Below, in pieces: positions 8,561-18,119 of a DNA stretch of 64,000 nucleotides; position 1 is the stretch's first letter, and the number at the start of each line of letters is the position of its first letter. Made by a program: the position numbers and the translations under genes. The DNA is from Burkholderia cepacia ATCC 25416 (GTDB taxonomy: Bacteria; Pseudomonadota; Gammaproteobacteria; Burkholderiales; Burkholderiaceae), in assembly GCF_001411495.1 (NCBI RefSeq), contig NZ_CP012981.1, positions 2,108,001 through 2,172,000 of the forward strand, given 5' to 3'. The notes beneath the pieces are model-generated. The model saw only the letters and a program-made list of their open reading frames with translations. It made no database searches and had not been told where the DNA came from.

Positions 8561-11500
8561 TGCGCGTGCCGGCTTGCGGGCCGTGGCGCTCGAACCAGCC
8601 GCGCACGCGGCGCGCGAGCGAGTCGAAGCCGAGGTAGATCACGGGCGTCGTGAACAGCGTCAGCACCTGCGACACGATCAGGCCGCCGGCGATCGCGACC
8701 CCGAGCGGCTGGCGCAGCTCGGAGCCCGCGCCGGCGCCGACGATCAGCGGCACCGCGCCGAGCAGCGCGGCGAGCGTCGTCATCAGGATCGGCCGGAAGC
8801 GCAGCAGGCACGCCTGGTAGATCGCCTCGCGCGGCGGCTTGCCTTCGACGCGCTCGGCCTCGAGCGCGAAGTCGATCATCATGATCGCGTTCTTCTTCAC
8901 GATACCGATCAGCAGCACGATGCCGATGATCCCGATGATGTCGAGGTCGTGCCCGGTGATCATCAGCGCAAGCAACGCGCCGACGCCGGCCGACGGCAGC
9001 GTCGACAGGATCGTGATCGGGTGGATGTAGCTCTCGTACAGCACGCCGAGCACGATGTACATCGTGACGACCGCCGCGAGGATCAGGAACAGCTGGTTCG
9101 ACAGCGATGCCTGGAACGCGAGCGCCGCGCCCTGGAAGCGCGTCTGGAACGACGCGGGCAGCCCGATGTCCTTCTCGGCGGCCTCGATCGCCTTGACCGC
9201 CTCGCCGAGCGACGCGCCCGCCGCGAGGTTGAACGAGACGGTGGTCGACGGGAACTGCGACAGGTGCGCGACCAGGAGCGGCGACGGCCGTTCGTGGAAC
9301 GACGCGATCGACGACAGCGGCACCTGGCCGCCGCCCGCCGACGGCAGGTAGATGTCGTTCAGCGATTGCGCGTAGTGCTGCTCCTTCGGCTCGGACTCGA
9401 GAATCACGCGGTACTGGTTCGACTGCGTGAAGATCGTCGATACGATGCGCTGGCCGAACGCGTCGTACAGCGCGTTGTCGACGGTCGCCGGCGTGATGCC
9501 GAAGCGCGCGGCGCTCGCGCGGTCGATCTCGATGTAGACGGACTGGCCGTTGCTCTGCAGGTCGGTCGCGACGTCGGCGAGCGACGGCTCCTGCTGCAGA
9601 CGCGCGACGAGCTTCGGCACCCAGGTCGCGAACTCTTCCGAGTTCGGGCTCGTCAGCATGAACTGGTACTGCGTCGGGCTGACGGTCGAGTCGATCGTCA
9701 GATCCTGAACCGACTGCATGAAGAGCGAGATCCCGGTGATGTTCGCCACGCGGTGCTGCAGGTCGCGGATGATCTGCGCGGCCGTTTTGGAACGCTCGTC
9801 GCGCGCCTTCAGGTTGATCAGCATCCGGCCGCTGTTCAGCGTGATGTTGCTGCCGTCGACGCCGATGAACGACGTGAGGCTCACGACATTCGGATCCTTC
9901 AGGATCTCGGCCGCGAGCGCCTGCTGGCGCTCGGCCATCGCGCCGTACGAGATCGACTGCGGCGCCTGCGTGATCGCCTGGATCACGCCGGTGTCCTGCG
10001 CGGGGAAGAAGCCCTTCGGCACGTAGACGTACAGCAGGCCCGTCAGCGCGAGCGTCAGCAGCGCGACGACGAGCGTCGAGCGCTGGCGGTTCAGCACCCA
10101 TTCGAGCGCGACCGCATAGCGCGCGATCACCCAGTCGATCGCGTGGTGCACGCGCGCCTCGAAGCGATGGCTCTCGGGCGGCGGCGAATGGCGCAGCAGC
10201 TTCGCGCACATCATCGGCACGAGCGTGAGCGACACGATCGCCGAGATCACGATCGTCACCGCGAGCGTGATCGCGAATTCATGGAAGAGGCGCCCGACCA
10301 CGTCGCCCATGAACAGCAGCGGGATCAGCACCGCGATCAGCGACACCGTCAGCGAGATGATCGTGAAGCCGATCTGCTTCGAGCCCTTCAGCGCGGCCTC
10401 GAGCCCGGATTCGCCTTCCTCGACGTAGCGCGCGATGTTCTCGATCATCACGATCGCGTCGTCGACGACGAAGCCGGTCGCGATGGTGAGCGCCATCAGC
10501 GACAGGTTGTTCAGCGAGAAGCCGGCCATGTACATCACCGCGAGCGTGCCGATCAGCGACAGCGGCACCGACAGGCTCGGGATGATCGTCGCGTAGATGT
10601 TCGCGAGGAACAGGTACATCACGAGCACGACGAGCCCGACCGCGACCAGCAGTTCGAACTGCACGTCGCGCACGGCGGCGCGGATCATCGTCGTACGGTC
10701 GGTGACGATCTGCACGTCGAGCGCGGCCGGCAGCGTTTCCTGCAGCTTCGGCAGCTGCGCCTTGATCGCGTCGACCGTCTGGATCACGTTCGCGCCCGGC
10801 TGGCGCTGCACGTTCAGGATGATCGCGGGCTCCGAATTCACCCACGCGCCGAGCTTGGTGTTCTCCGAGCCGGCGACGACCGTCGCGACGTCGGTGAGCA
10901 TCACCGGGCGGCCGCCTTTGTATGCGACGACCGCGCTGTTGTATTGATCGGCGCTCGTGAGCTGGTCGTTCGCGTTGATCGTGTACGCGCGCGTCGGGCC
11001 GTCGAAGTTGCCCTTCGGCGTGTTCACGTTCAGGTTCGAGATCGTCGTGCGCAGGTCGTCGAGGTTCATCCCGTACTGCGCGAGCGCGGTCGGGTTCGCC
11101 TGGATCCGCACGGCCGGGCGGTTGCCGCCCGACAGGCTGACGAGGCCGACGCCCGCGATCTGCGAGATCTTCATCGCGAGGCGTGTGTCGGCGAGGTCCT
11201 GCACCTGCGTGAGCGGCAGCGTCTTCGACGTGACCGCGAGCGTGATCACCGGCGCGTCGGCCGGGTTGACCTTCGCATAGATCGGCGGGGCAGGGAGGTC
11301 GGACGGCAGCAGGTTGCCGGCCGCGTTGATCGCGGCCTGCACTTCCTGTTCGGCGATGTCGAGCGGCAGGTCGAGCGAGAACTGCAGCGTGATCACGGAC
11401 GAGCCGGCCGAACTCTGCGACGACATCTGGTTCAGCGACGGCATCTGCCCGAACTGCCGTTCGAGCGGCGCGGTGACCGACGAGGTCATCACTTCCGGGC

Positions 11501-11663
11501 TCGCGCCCGGGTAGAAGGTCTGGACCTGGATCGTCGGATAGTCGACTTCCGGCAGCGCGGCGAGCGGCAGGAAGCGCAGCGCCACGAGACCGGCCAGCAT
11601 GATCGCCGCCATCAGGAGGGCGGTGCCGACCGGCCGGAGAATGAAAAGGCGGGATGGATTCAT
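8550..11663 (-). CDS. mdtB: RND multidrug efflux permease, MdtB-like
   Basis: A 1037-residue inner-membrane RND pump subunit. [20 protein letters not shown] is the typical MdtB start. The proton-relay aspartates are in [15 protein letters not shown] (TM4, near residue 400). Periplasmic porter-domain blocks such as [20 protein letters not shown] and the second-repeat motif [19 protein letters not shown] are all present. In E. coli MdtB and MdtC form a heterotrimer, and having two distinct permeases in one operon fits that here. The start is 15 bases after the adaptor stop codon. No outer-membrane channel gene follows, so the pump must use a TolC/OprM-type protein encoded elsewhere. Confidence 0.94.
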   Translation of the reverse strand: MNPSRLFILRPVGTALLMAAIMLAGLVALRFLPLAALPEVDYPTIQVQTFYPGASPEVMTSSVTAPLERQFGQMPSLNQMSSQSSAGSSVITLQFSLDLPLDIAEQEVQAAINAAGNLLPSDLPAPPIYAKVNPADAPVITLAVTSKTLPLTQVQDLADTRLAMKISQIAGVGLVSLSGGNRPAVRIQANPTALAQYGMNLDDLRTTISNLNVNTPKGNFDGPTRAYTINANDQLTSADQYNSAVVAYKGGRPVMLTDVATVVAGSENTKLGAWVNSEPAIILNVQRQPGANVIQTVDAIKAQLPKLQETLPAALDVQIVTDRTTMIRAAVRDVQFELLVAVGLVVLVMYLFLANIYATIIPSLSVPLSLIGTLAVMYMAGFSLNNLSLMALTIATGFVVDDAIVMIENIARYVEEGESGLEAALKGSKQIGFTIISLTVSLIAVLIPLLFMGDVVGRLFHEFAITLAVTIVISAIVSLTLVPMMCAKLLRHSPPPESHRFEARVHHAIDWVIARYAVALEWVLNRQRSTLVVALLTLALTGLLYVYVPKGFFPAQDTGVIQAITQAPQSISYGAMAERQQALAAEILKDPNVVSLTSFIGVDGSNITLNSGRMLINLKARDERSKTAAQIIRDLQHRVANITGISLFMQSVQDLTIDSTVSPTQYQFMLTSPNSEEFATWVPKLVARLQQEPSLADVATDLQSNGQSVYIEIDRASAARFGITPATVDNALYDAFGQRIVSTIFTQSNQYRVILESEPKEQHYAQSLNDIYLPSAGGGQVPLSSIASFHERPSPLLVAHLSQFPSTTVSFNLAAGASLGEAVKAIEAAEKDIGLPASFQTRFQGAALAFQASLSNQLFLILAAVVTMYIVLGVLYESYIHPITILSTLPSAGVGALLALMITGHDLDIIGIIGIVLLIGIVKKNAIMMIDFALEAERVEGKPPREAIYQACLLRFRPILMTTLAALLGAVPLIVGAGAGSELRQPLGVAIAGGLIVSQVLTLFTTPVIYLGFDSLARRVRGWFERHGPQAGTRTDA

Positions 11664-11678
11664 CGAGCGGCCCGCGCG

Positions 11679-13049
11679 TTACTGGGCCGCGGGGGCCGCT
11701 GCCTGCGACGCGCCGTGCCGGTGTCCGCCGCGATGGCCGTCGGCGCCCGATGCACCCGACGCCGCACCGGCGCCGCGCGCGCCCGACGCGCCTTTCGGCT
11801 TGTCGGCCGGGATCGAGATCTTCGCGCCTTCGCGCAGGCGGTCGGAGCCGTCGGTCACCACGCGCTCGCCGAGCGACACGCCGCTGACGATGCTCGTGCG
11901 TTCGCCGTCGACCGGGCCGACCGTGACCTTGCGCACCGTCACCGTGTTGTCGGGTTTCACGACGTAGACGAACTGGCCGATCGAGCCGGTCAGCACCGCG
12001 GAGGTCGGCACGATCGTCGCGTTGCGCATCACGTCGACGAGCAGCCGCGTGTTCACGAACTGATTCGGGAACAGCATGCCTTCCTTGTTATCGAAGTTCG
12101 CGCGCAGCTTGACCGTGCCCGTGCTCGTGTCGATCTGGTTGTCGAGCGTCGCGAGCGAGCCCGTCTCGAGCGGCACCGTGTTGTTGCGGTTGTACGCGGT
12201 GACCGACAGCTTCTGGCCCGCGTTCACCTGCTTGAGGATCTGCGGCAGGTTGTCTTCCGACGTCGTGAAGATCACGCTCATCGGCTGCAACTGCGTGATC
12301 ACGACGATGCCGTTGGCATCGCCCGGCGTCACGTAGTTGCCGGGGTCGACCTGGCGCAGGCCGACGCGGCCGGACACCGGCGCGGTGATGCGCGCATACG
12401 TGAGGTTCAGCTTCGCGGAATCGATCGCGGCCTGGTCGGTCTTCACCGCGCCTTCGTATTGCTTGACGAGTGAAGCCTGCGTATCGACCGTCTGCGACGC
12501 GATCGAATCCTGCGACAGCAGCGTCTGGTAGCGCTTCAGGTCGAGGCGGGCCGTCGCGAGCAGCGCCGAGTCGCGCGCGTGCGTGCCTTCGGCGTTCTCG
12601 AGCGACACCTGGTACGGGCGCGGGTCGATCTGCGCGAGCACGTCGCCTTTCCTGACGATCTGGCCTTCCTGGAACGAGACCGACTGCAGGTAGCCCGACA
12701 GCTGCGTCTTGACCGTCACGTTCGCGAGCGGCGTGACGGTGCCGAGCGCGGACAGTACGATCGGCATTTCGCCCTGCGTCGCGGTCGCGACCTGCACGGG
12801 CTGCGGAATGTTCGCCATCGCGGCGGGGCCGCCTCGGCCGCGGTGGCCGCCGCCGCCACCGGCGGCGCTTGCACCCGCGCCCGTCGCGGCACTGCCGGCC
12901 GCCGGCGTGCGGTTCCACGGGTGCCACCACAGCAGGCCGCCGATGACGACGACCGCGAGCGCCCCAGCCATCAGCGTGCGGCGCGGGCGCCGTGCGGCGG
13001 GAGACGCGGGGTCGTTCGAAGGAGGCGTGGGCTTTTGTTCGTTATCCAT
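11679..13049 (-). CDS. mdtA: RND efflux periplasmic adaptor, MdtA-like
   Basis: A 456-residue membrane-fusion protein. A cytoplasmic tail and one TM anchor (RRTLMAGALAVVVIGGLLWW) are followed by a Gly/Ala-rich linker, the beta-barrel/lipoyl half (VKTQLSGYLQSVSFQEGQIV), an alpha-helical hairpin (about residues 150-210), the second lipoyl half (ITAPVSGRVGLRQVDPGNYV) and a C-terminal Ala/Gly/His-rich tail. It links the inner-membrane pump to an outer-membrane channel. First gene of the mdtABC operon. A candidate promoter lies in the 253-bp gap upstream, where CGTTACAG occurs twice (13230-13237 and 13269-13276); these copies could be regulator half-sites. Confidence 0.93.
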   Translation of the reverse strand: MDNEQKPTPPSNDPASPAARRPRRTLMAGALAVVVIGGLLWWHPWNRTPAAGSAATGAGASAAGGGGGHRGRGGPAAMANIPQPVQVATATQGEMPIVLSALGTVTPLANVTVKTQLSGYLQSVSFQEGQIVRKGDVLAQIDPRPYQVSLENAEGTHARDSALLATARLDLKRYQTLLSQDSIASQTVDTQASLVKQYEGAVKTDQAAIDSAKLNLTYARITAPVSGRVGLRQVDPGNYVTPGDANGIVVITQLQPMSVIFTTSEDNLPQILKQVNAGQKLSVTAYNRNNTVPLETGSLATLDNQIDTSTGTVKLRANFDNKEGMLFPNQFVNTRLLVDVMRNATIVPTSAVLTGSIGQFVYVVKPDNTVTVRKVTVGPVDGERTSIVSGVSLGERVVTDGSDRLREGAKISIPADKPKGASGARGAGAASGASGADGHRGGHRHGASQAAAPAAQ

Positions 13050-13302
13050 CGTGTTCTGTCAGGAAGACGGCGCGGCGTGCCGGAAATCGGACTGCTGGGC
13101 TGCGCGTGGGCGGGCGGTGCCGGGACGGGGCGCCCGGCTCGGTCCGGGGCCCCGCCGGCCTGCGCGGGAAAAGAGCGGTGCGCACCGCGAAGGCGGCGCG
13201 ACGATGGGCATGATCCTACGTCCCGTCCCCGTTACAGTCCAGTGGACTATCTTTCAACGGGTTACGGTCGTTACAGAACGCAATTGGACGATGACGAATC
13301 GA

Positions 13303-14127
13303 TTACACGGCGTGCCGCCGGGCCGGTGCGCCGCCGATCTCGCGGGTGATTTTCGCGATGCATTCGTGCAGCGCGGGCACCACGTGTTCGTGCAGCCATT
13401 CGGGCGGGCACTGGTGCGACGCGCCGCCGCAATTCACCGAATAGCGCTGGCCCGACGGGCCGACGAATCCGGCCGCCACCGCATTCAGGCCCTCGCGCCA
13501 TTCGCCGATCGCGATCGCGCACCCGTCGCGCATTGCGTCGTCCAGCGCGGGGGTCAGGCGCGCGGACACGTGCGGCCAGTCGTCGCCGGCCGTGGTGCGC
13601 AGCGACTCGAGCAGCAGGCGGCGTTCGTCGTCCTCGAGTGCGGCGAGATACGCGCGGCCTACCGCGGTGCGTGCGATGTCCATCCGCGAGCCGATCTCGA
13701 GACGCGTGACGAGCACGGCCGAGCGCGGCCGGATCACGTCGATCGCGACCATGTCGAGCCGGTCGCGCACCGCGAGGTGCACGGACAGGGACGTGCGTTC
13801 GGCCAGCTCGATCATGAACGGCCGCGAGCGCGCGCGGATGTCGAAGTTGCGCAGGAAGCCGTGGCTCAGTTCGAGCACCGACGCGGTGAGCACGAAGCGC
13901 TCGCTGTCGGGCAACTGGAACAGGAAGCCGGCGCTGACGAGCGTCGCGGTGATGCGCGAGACGGTCGGCTTCGGGATGCCGGTCAGTTCGGTCAGCTCGC
14001 GGTTGCTGACGGGCGCGTCGGCAGCCGCGATGCGACGCAGGACGGCGAGGCCGCGGGCGAGGGCGGTGATTTCGTCGGGCGAGGATTCACGGTCCCGCGA
14101 CGCGGGAGGGGTTACAGTGGTCGACAC
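13303..14127 (-). CDS. IclR-family transcriptional regulator
   Basis: A 274-residue regulator. The N-terminal winged helix-turn-helix (about residues 20-85) contains SNRELTELTGIPKPTVSRIT. The C-terminal IclR effector domain contains SVHLAVRDRLDMVAIDVIR and GREYLAAL-like TAVGRAYLAAL. The start codon is GTG. Its position upstream of mdtABC, in the same direction but separated by 253 bp, makes it a candidate regulator of that operon, though this is only positional. The gap above it holds GAAAC-type palindromes resembling KdgR-like IclR operators, which suggests autoregulation or control of the plus-strand RNA there. The ligand is unknown. Confidence 0.88.
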   Translation of the reverse strand: MSTTVTPPASRDRESSPDEITALARGLAVLRRIAAADAPVSNRELTELTGIPKPTVSRITATLVSAGFLFQLPDSERFVLTASVLELSHGFLRNFDIRARSRPFMIELAERTSLSVHLAVRDRLDMVAIDVIRPRSAVLVTRLEIGSRMDIARTAVGRAYLAALEDDERRLLLESLRTTAGDDWPHVSARLTPALDDAMRDGCAIAIGEWREGLNAVAAGFVGPSGQRYSVNCGGASHQCPPEWLHEHVVPALHECIAKITREIGGAPARRHAV

Positions 14128-14147
14128 GAGGGATTCTCTCTATTTCC

Positions 14148-14160
14148 GAAACTCGATTTC
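14148..14160. promoter_or_regulatory. GAAA-N5-TTTC palindrome near the IclR-family start
   Basis: GAAACTCGATTTC is a partial palindrome 21 bases upstream of the IclR-family start codon. It resembles GAAAC-N3-GTTTC sites of KdgR, an IclR-family protein. Candidate autoregulatory operator. Confidence 0.3.
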
Positions 14161-14408
14161 AATTTTGTTGGTATTGTAGGACTATTGTCAAAGGATGCAT
14201 GTTCCGCGGGTGAACCGGTCATTGGATGAGATTTTACGGGTTCACCCTTGGTTTATTAGGAAAACGCTCAAATGAGCGTTGCCAGAAAGTGCATGAACCG
14301 GTGCAAATACCGCTTGACTTGTCGGGCGGAAACGGAAAGAATGTCTCACGTTTTCGAAACATCGTTTCAAGAGTTTAACCGGCAACGATGTTTCGCGCAG
14401 TCTCTCAG

Positions 14409-14445
14409 GTTCTAGCACGGCCCTCGGAATGGCTAGAACTTTTTT
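14409..14445 (+). terminator. Rho-independent terminator, first of two
   Basis: GTTCTAGC (14409-14416) pairs with GCTAGAAC (14432-14439) and six T residues follow. The T-run is only on the plus strand. Confidence 0.65.
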
Positions 14446-14475
14446 AGCGCCACGGTCTCCGTGGCGCTTTTTTTT
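14446..14475 (+). terminator. Rho-independent terminator, second of two
   Basis: AGCGCCACGG and CCGTGGCGCT form a perfect 10-bp stem around TCT, followed by seven T residues. It starts immediately after the T-run of the first terminator. Confidence 0.85.
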
Positions 14476-14598
14476 GCCCGTTTTTCTGCTCGCCCGCCCG
14501 GACGCGTCAGGCCCGTATTATCCCCCGATCGTCGAAACCCCCCGTTTACACCCGCGCGGCGCCTGCTCGCGCGTGCGCCTGACGCGATTCGCACGCGC

Positions 14599-14633
14599 AA
14601 AAAAAAGCGCGATGCCTGCACTGGGCATCGCGC
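14599..14633 (-). terminator. Terminator of the phoX-like gene
   Basis: GCGCGATGCC (14607-14616) and GGCATCGCGC (14624-14633) form a 10-bp stem. On the minus strand it is followed by eight T residues. It lies about 115 bases after the phoX stop. Confidence 0.88.
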
Positions 14634-14677
14634 ATCAAACGGCGTGGAGCGCCGACGAATGATCGGTGATGAAGAAA

Positions 14678-14717
14678 GGGACGCCCGGTCAGGGACGCCC
14701 GGTCAGGGACACCCCGG
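14678..14717. repeat. 14-bp tandem repeat after phoX
   Basis: Two exact copies of GGGACGCCCGGTCA and a partial third lie between the phoX stop codon and its terminator. No function is evident. Confidence 0.7.
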
Positions 14718-14748
14718 CCGGCGGGCGGCGCCTCCTCGCGCGGCCCGG

Positions 14749-16713
14749 TCAGGCCTTCGCGAGCTTGATGCTGGTCTGCTCGGCGGTCAGGTAGCCGACG
14801 CTCGCGCCGAAGCGGTCCTTGAAGTTCGCGCGCACGAGCGGGTCGAGCGTCGGCTTGACCTTGTCGTGCAGCGGCGATTCCCAGTCGCCCGCGTGCTGGA
14901 AGTTGCTCATGATGTACGTCCAGCCGTTGATCTCGTCGACCGCGTGCAGGCCCGTCGATTCCGCGCCGGCCGGGCACGACAGCACGCGCACCAGCGACTT
15001 CGTGTCGACGTTGTACGCCCACAGGAAGTTGTTCACGTGCATGCCCGAGTCTTCGCCGATGAAGAGCGTGCGCAGCTTTTCGGAGAACTTCAGGTTGTCC
15101 GGGTTCGCGATCTTGTCCGGGTTCGCGAGGTTGCCGAGCCCGTCGGCCGCGGCGAGATCCTCGCCGACGAGCGCGGCCGGCGCGCCCATGTCGACCGGCA
15201 CCCATTCGCTGTCGATCGCGCTGCCCGTCGTGTCGCGCTGGCTGCCCTTCAGGTTCAGCGCATAGACGGCGCCCGCGGCGATCTTCTTGTCGACCGCGAC
15301 GTCGCGCGACGCCGCATTGCCCTTGACCATCGACGTCTCGATCCGCGACATCGCCGTGTAGACGATCTTGTCCTTCGCGTTCACGGTCGTGCCTTCGAGC
15401 TTCGTGAAGCCCATGCTGCCGCCGAGCAGCGCCGCATAGCGGTGCGTCTCGAGGAACGCGGCCGCCTTTTCCATCCCCGGCTTCACGCGCATCCAGTTGA
15501 ACTTGCCGCCGAAGTGGATCTTCGTGTAGCTCGCATCGTTCGGGTCGGTGGTCACCAGGTCCATGATGTCCGACGCCTTCAACGTGTTCGCGAGCGCTTC
15601 GATTTCGCCGCTCGTCGCGTGGCCGATCCTGATCCACGTGAGCGTCGCGGTGCCGGCGCCGGCCGACGAGGTCTGCGTCCACTTCGCGACGTACAGCGTG
15701 CCGGCCGACAGGTCGGCGGCCTTGTCGGCGACGAACATGAACAGGCCGCCGTTGGTGGCGTCGTCACCCATCATCACGGTGCGCTGGTCCGGCATCACCT
15801 GGATCAGCTCGTGCGAGATGCGGCCGAGGCAATAGTGCTTCTTCACGGTGCCCGTGCCGTCGGGATTCACGGTGATCTCGGGCAGGTGACCGTAGTGGTA
15901 GGGGTTCGCCTTCGTCTCGTCGCCGAACGTGTTCCTGCTGAACGCCTTGAACTGCGCGTCGGTCGCGGCCTTGGTCGCGTCCGGCTCGTACTCCTCGCTC
16001 GACAGGTGCGTGCCCCACGGCGACAGGCTCGCGCCGCACGTGATCCACAGGCCGTGCGCCTTCGACGTGTCGACGTTGTGGTACTTGACGACCTTCAGCG
16101 CGCCGTTGGCCGGATCCTGGTCGAGCGTCAGCACCGCGATCGGCGACGGCAGCTGGCCGTACTGCGATGCGCTCGCCTGGTCGCGCGTCGTGTATTCGAA
16201 CTGCACGACGGCGAACACCGTGTTGCCTTTCACGCCGGGCACGTTCGCGTTCTTCAGCGTCAGCATCGAGCTGCCGTCCGGGCAGTCGGAATAGAACTGG
16301 CGCTCCTTGCCGGCAACCGAGCGGTCGATGATCGGCTGGTTGTTGATGTCGTAGTAGCCGCCCGCGAGCGTCGTGCCGCCCTTGCCGTCCGGCACCATGT
16401 CGCCCGTCACGAAGAACGGCCGGTACGCGAGCTTGAAGTTGCGCGCCGAGCCGTCCGAGAACGACACCGACAGCGTCGAGCCGACCGTCGTCGTGGCCAT
16501 CGCGGCCGCGTTGTCGAGCGTCGGGGCGGCCATCGCCGAGAACGTCGCCGACGTGTACGCGGCGGCGACCGGGGCCGGCGTCGACGCCGGATTGTCGTCG
16601 CCGCCGCAACCCGTCAGCAGGGCCGGCAGCGCGAGGCCGGAAAGGGGAAGCATCGGCGCGCCGGCGAGGATCTTCAGGGCCTGACGACGGGAAGCATTGG
16701 GCAACGCGGGCAT
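14749..16713 (-). CDS. phoX: PhoX-family (DUF839) phosphatase-like protein, Tat-exported
   Basis: A 654-residue member of the PhoX/DUF839 family, whose characterised members are Ca/Fe-dependent alkaline phosphatases releasing phosphate from organic esters. The N-terminus carries a twin-arginine signal (SRRQALKILAG), and LLTGC lies where a lipobox could direct lipidation. The body has family motifs SSEEYEPD, GRISHELIQV, VMMGDD and NFQHAGDWESP. An upstream in-frame ATG at 16785 would put a non-signal extension before the Tat motif, so 16713 is preferred. It stands alone between amtB and the IclR region and ends at a strong terminator. No Pho box was identified. Confidence 0.85.
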   Translation of the reverse strand: MPALPNASRRQALKILAGAPMLPLSGLALPALLTGCGGDDNPASTPAPVAAAYTSATFSAMAAPTLDNAAAMATTTVGSTLSVSFSDGSARNFKLAYRPFFVTGDMVPDGKGGTTLAGGYYDINNQPIIDRSVAGKERQFYSDCPDGSSMLTLKNANVPGVKGNTVFAVVQFEYTTRDQASASQYGQLPSPIAVLTLDQDPANGALKVVKYHNVDTSKAHGLWITCGASLSPWGTHLSSEEYEPDATKAATDAQFKAFSRNTFGDETKANPYHYGHLPEITVNPDGTGTVKKHYCLGRISHELIQVMPDQRTVMMGDDATNGGLFMFVADKAADLSAGTLYVAKWTQTSSAGAGTATLTWIRIGHATSGEIEALANTLKASDIMDLVTTDPNDASYTKIHFGGKFNWMRVKPGMEKAAAFLETHRYAALLGGSMGFTKLEGTTVNAKDKIVYTAMSRIETSMVKGNAASRDVAVDKKIAAGAVYALNLKGSQRDTTGSAIDSEWVPVDMGAPAALVGEDLAAADGLGNLANPDKIANPDNLKFSEKLRTLFIGEDSGMHVNNFLWAYNVDTKSLVRVLSCPAGAESTGLHAVDEINGWTYIMSNFQHAGDWESPLHDKVKPTLDPLVRANFKDRFGASVGYLTAEQTSIKLAKA

Positions 16714-16872
16714 GTGGAGTCCAGTTTCAGTTGTTGGAAGAATGGCCTTCGCGAAGCAGGCGCTCGGCAAGCGTCGCGAAGGCAAATTGAAAACTGGACG
16801 GAAGTGTAAGGACGCTCGATGAAAGTTTTTTGAATTGAAAACGTAATGGCGGGCCGGGCGTTCGTCAGGGGC

Positions 16873-18066
16873 TCAATCGCGCTCGGGCGTCGCCGAGATG
16901 CGGTGGATCGACAGGTCCGCGCCGTCGAACTCGGCTTCGCGGTCGAGGCGCAGCCCGACGGTCGCCTTCAGCGCACCGTACACGAGCGTGCCGCCCACGG
17001 TCGCGATGGCGATGCCGCCGAGCGTGCCGACGAGCTGCGACATGAACGACACGCCGCCGAGGCCACCGAGCGCGGGCAGGCCGAACACGCCGGCCGCGAG
17101 GCCGCCAAGCGCGCCGCACATGCCGTGCAGCGGCCACACGCCGAGCACGTCGTCGATGCGCCACTTGTTCTGCACGCAGGTGAACATCGCGACGAACAGT
17201 GCGCCGGCGGCCGCGCCCGTGACGAGTGCGCCGATCGGGTGCATCACGTCGGAGCCCGCGCATACCGCGACGAGGCCCGCGAGCGGCCCGTTGTACGTGA
17301 AGCCCGGGTCGTTGCGGCCGGCCATCCACGCGGCGAGCGTGCCGCCGACCATCGCCATCAGCGAGTTCACGGCGACGAGGCCGCTGATCTTGTCGAGCGT
17401 CTGCGCGCTCATCACGTTGAAGCCGAACCAGCCGACCGCGAGCACCCACGCACCGAGCGCGAGGAACGGGATGTTCGACGGCGGGTGCGCGGCGATCCGG
17501 CCGTCCTTCGCGTAACGGCCGTGGCGCGCGCCGAGCAGCAGGACGGCCGGCAGCGCGACCCAGCCGCCGAACGCGTGCACGACGACGGAGCCTGCGAAAT
17601 CGTGGAATGGCGCGCCGAACGCGTGCGCGAGCCAGGCCTGCACGCCGAAGCGTTCGTTCCACGCGATCCCTTCGAAGAACGGATAGATGAAGCCGACGAT
17701 GATCAGCGTCGCGACGAGCTGCGGATTGAACTTCGCGCGCTCGGCGATGCCGCCGGACACGATCGCGGGAATGGCCGCCGCGAAGGTCAGCAGGAAGAAG
17801 AAGCGCACGAGCGCGTAGCCGTTGTGCTGGGACAGCGTGCCGATGTCGTCGAAGAACTCGACGCCGTACGCGATCGTGTAGCCGATGAAGAAATACGCGA
17901 GCGTCGACACCGAGAAGTCGACCAGGATCTTCACGAGCGCGTTGACCTGGTTCTTCTTGCGGACCGTGCCGAGTTCGAGAAATGCAAAGCCCGCGTGCAT
18001 CGCGAGCACCATGACGGCGCCGATCAACAGGAACAGTGAGTCGACGCCGGATTTCAGACCATCCAT
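16873..18066 (-). CDS. amtB: Ammonium transporter AmtB
   Basis: A 397-residue polytopic membrane protein of the Amt/Rh family, with about 11 TM helices, conducting ammonium into the cytoplasm. The twin pore histidines lie in GSVVVHAFGGWVALP and GVWPLHGMCGALGG. The family blocks AFGAPFHDFAGS and GWFGFNVMSAQ are present. The open frame continues upstream to 18234, but the ATG at 18066 is preceded by GGAAG and by a well-formed sigma-54 promoter, so transcription starts downstream of any longer start. Unlike many proteobacterial loci there is no glnK immediately upstream. Expression is expected under nitrogen limitation through NtrC. Confidence 0.94.
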   Translation of the reverse strand: MDGLKSGVDSLFLLIGAVMVLAMHAGFAFLELGTVRKKNQVNALVKILVDFSVSTLAYFFIGYTIAYGVEFFDDIGTLSQHNGYALVRFFFLLTFAAAIPAIVSGGIAERAKFNPQLVATLIIVGFIYPFFEGIAWNERFGVQAWLAHAFGAPFHDFAGSVVVHAFGGWVALPAVLLLGARHGRYAKDGRIAAHPPSNIPFLALGAWVLAVGWFGFNVMSAQTLDKISGLVAVNSLMAMVGGTLAAWMAGRNDPGFTYNGPLAGLVAVCAGSDVMHPIGALVTGAAAGALFVAMFTCVQNKWRIDDVLGVWPLHGMCGALGGLAAGVFGLPALGGLGGVSFMSQLVGTLGGIAIATVGGTLVYGALKATVGLRLDREAEFDGADLSIHRISATPERD

Positions 18067-18100
18067 GCCGTGGCTTCCTTGCGCAAAAAACGGGCAAGGA

Positions 18101-18118
18101 ATGCAAATATCGAGCCAA
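18101..18118 (-). promoter_or_regulatory. Sigma-54 promoter of amtB
   Basis: The minus strand reads TTGGCTCGATATTTGCAT. GG and GC are separated by ten bases, as in the -24/-12 consensus TTGGCACG-N4-TTGCA. The amtB ATG lies about 35 bases downstream. Confidence 0.8.
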
Positions 18119-18119
18119 C

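Larger units (their letters stand above)
14208..14475 (+). ncRNA. Candidate structured small RNA ending in tandem terminators
   Basis: Several perfect stems line up on the plus strand: 14208-14216 with 14239-14247 (9 bp), 14263-14269 with 14274-14280 (7 bp), CGAAACATCGTT (14355-14366) with AACGATGTTTCG (12 bp, ending near 14394), then two terminator hairpins. No protein-coding gene lies upstream on this strand, because the flanking IclR-family and phoX genes are both on the minus strand, so the terminators need another transcript to end. A -35-like TTGACT at 14314-14319 is the only promoter hint. The 5' end is unknown; the transcript may start near 14340. Confidence 0.45.

Noticed and set aside
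8574..12473. Very long plus-strand open frame opposite mdtB and mdtA
   Set aside because: It is Arg/His-rich with no recognisable domain and is a by-product of high GC codon use on the minus strand. The same applies to 5092-8637 and to the joined minus frame reaching from 5137 to 10209.
13230..13276. Exact mdtA promoter from the CGTTACAG repeats
   Set aside because: A -35-like TTGAAA is only 15 bases from TGTAAC, which is too short for a confident promoter; only the repeats are reported.
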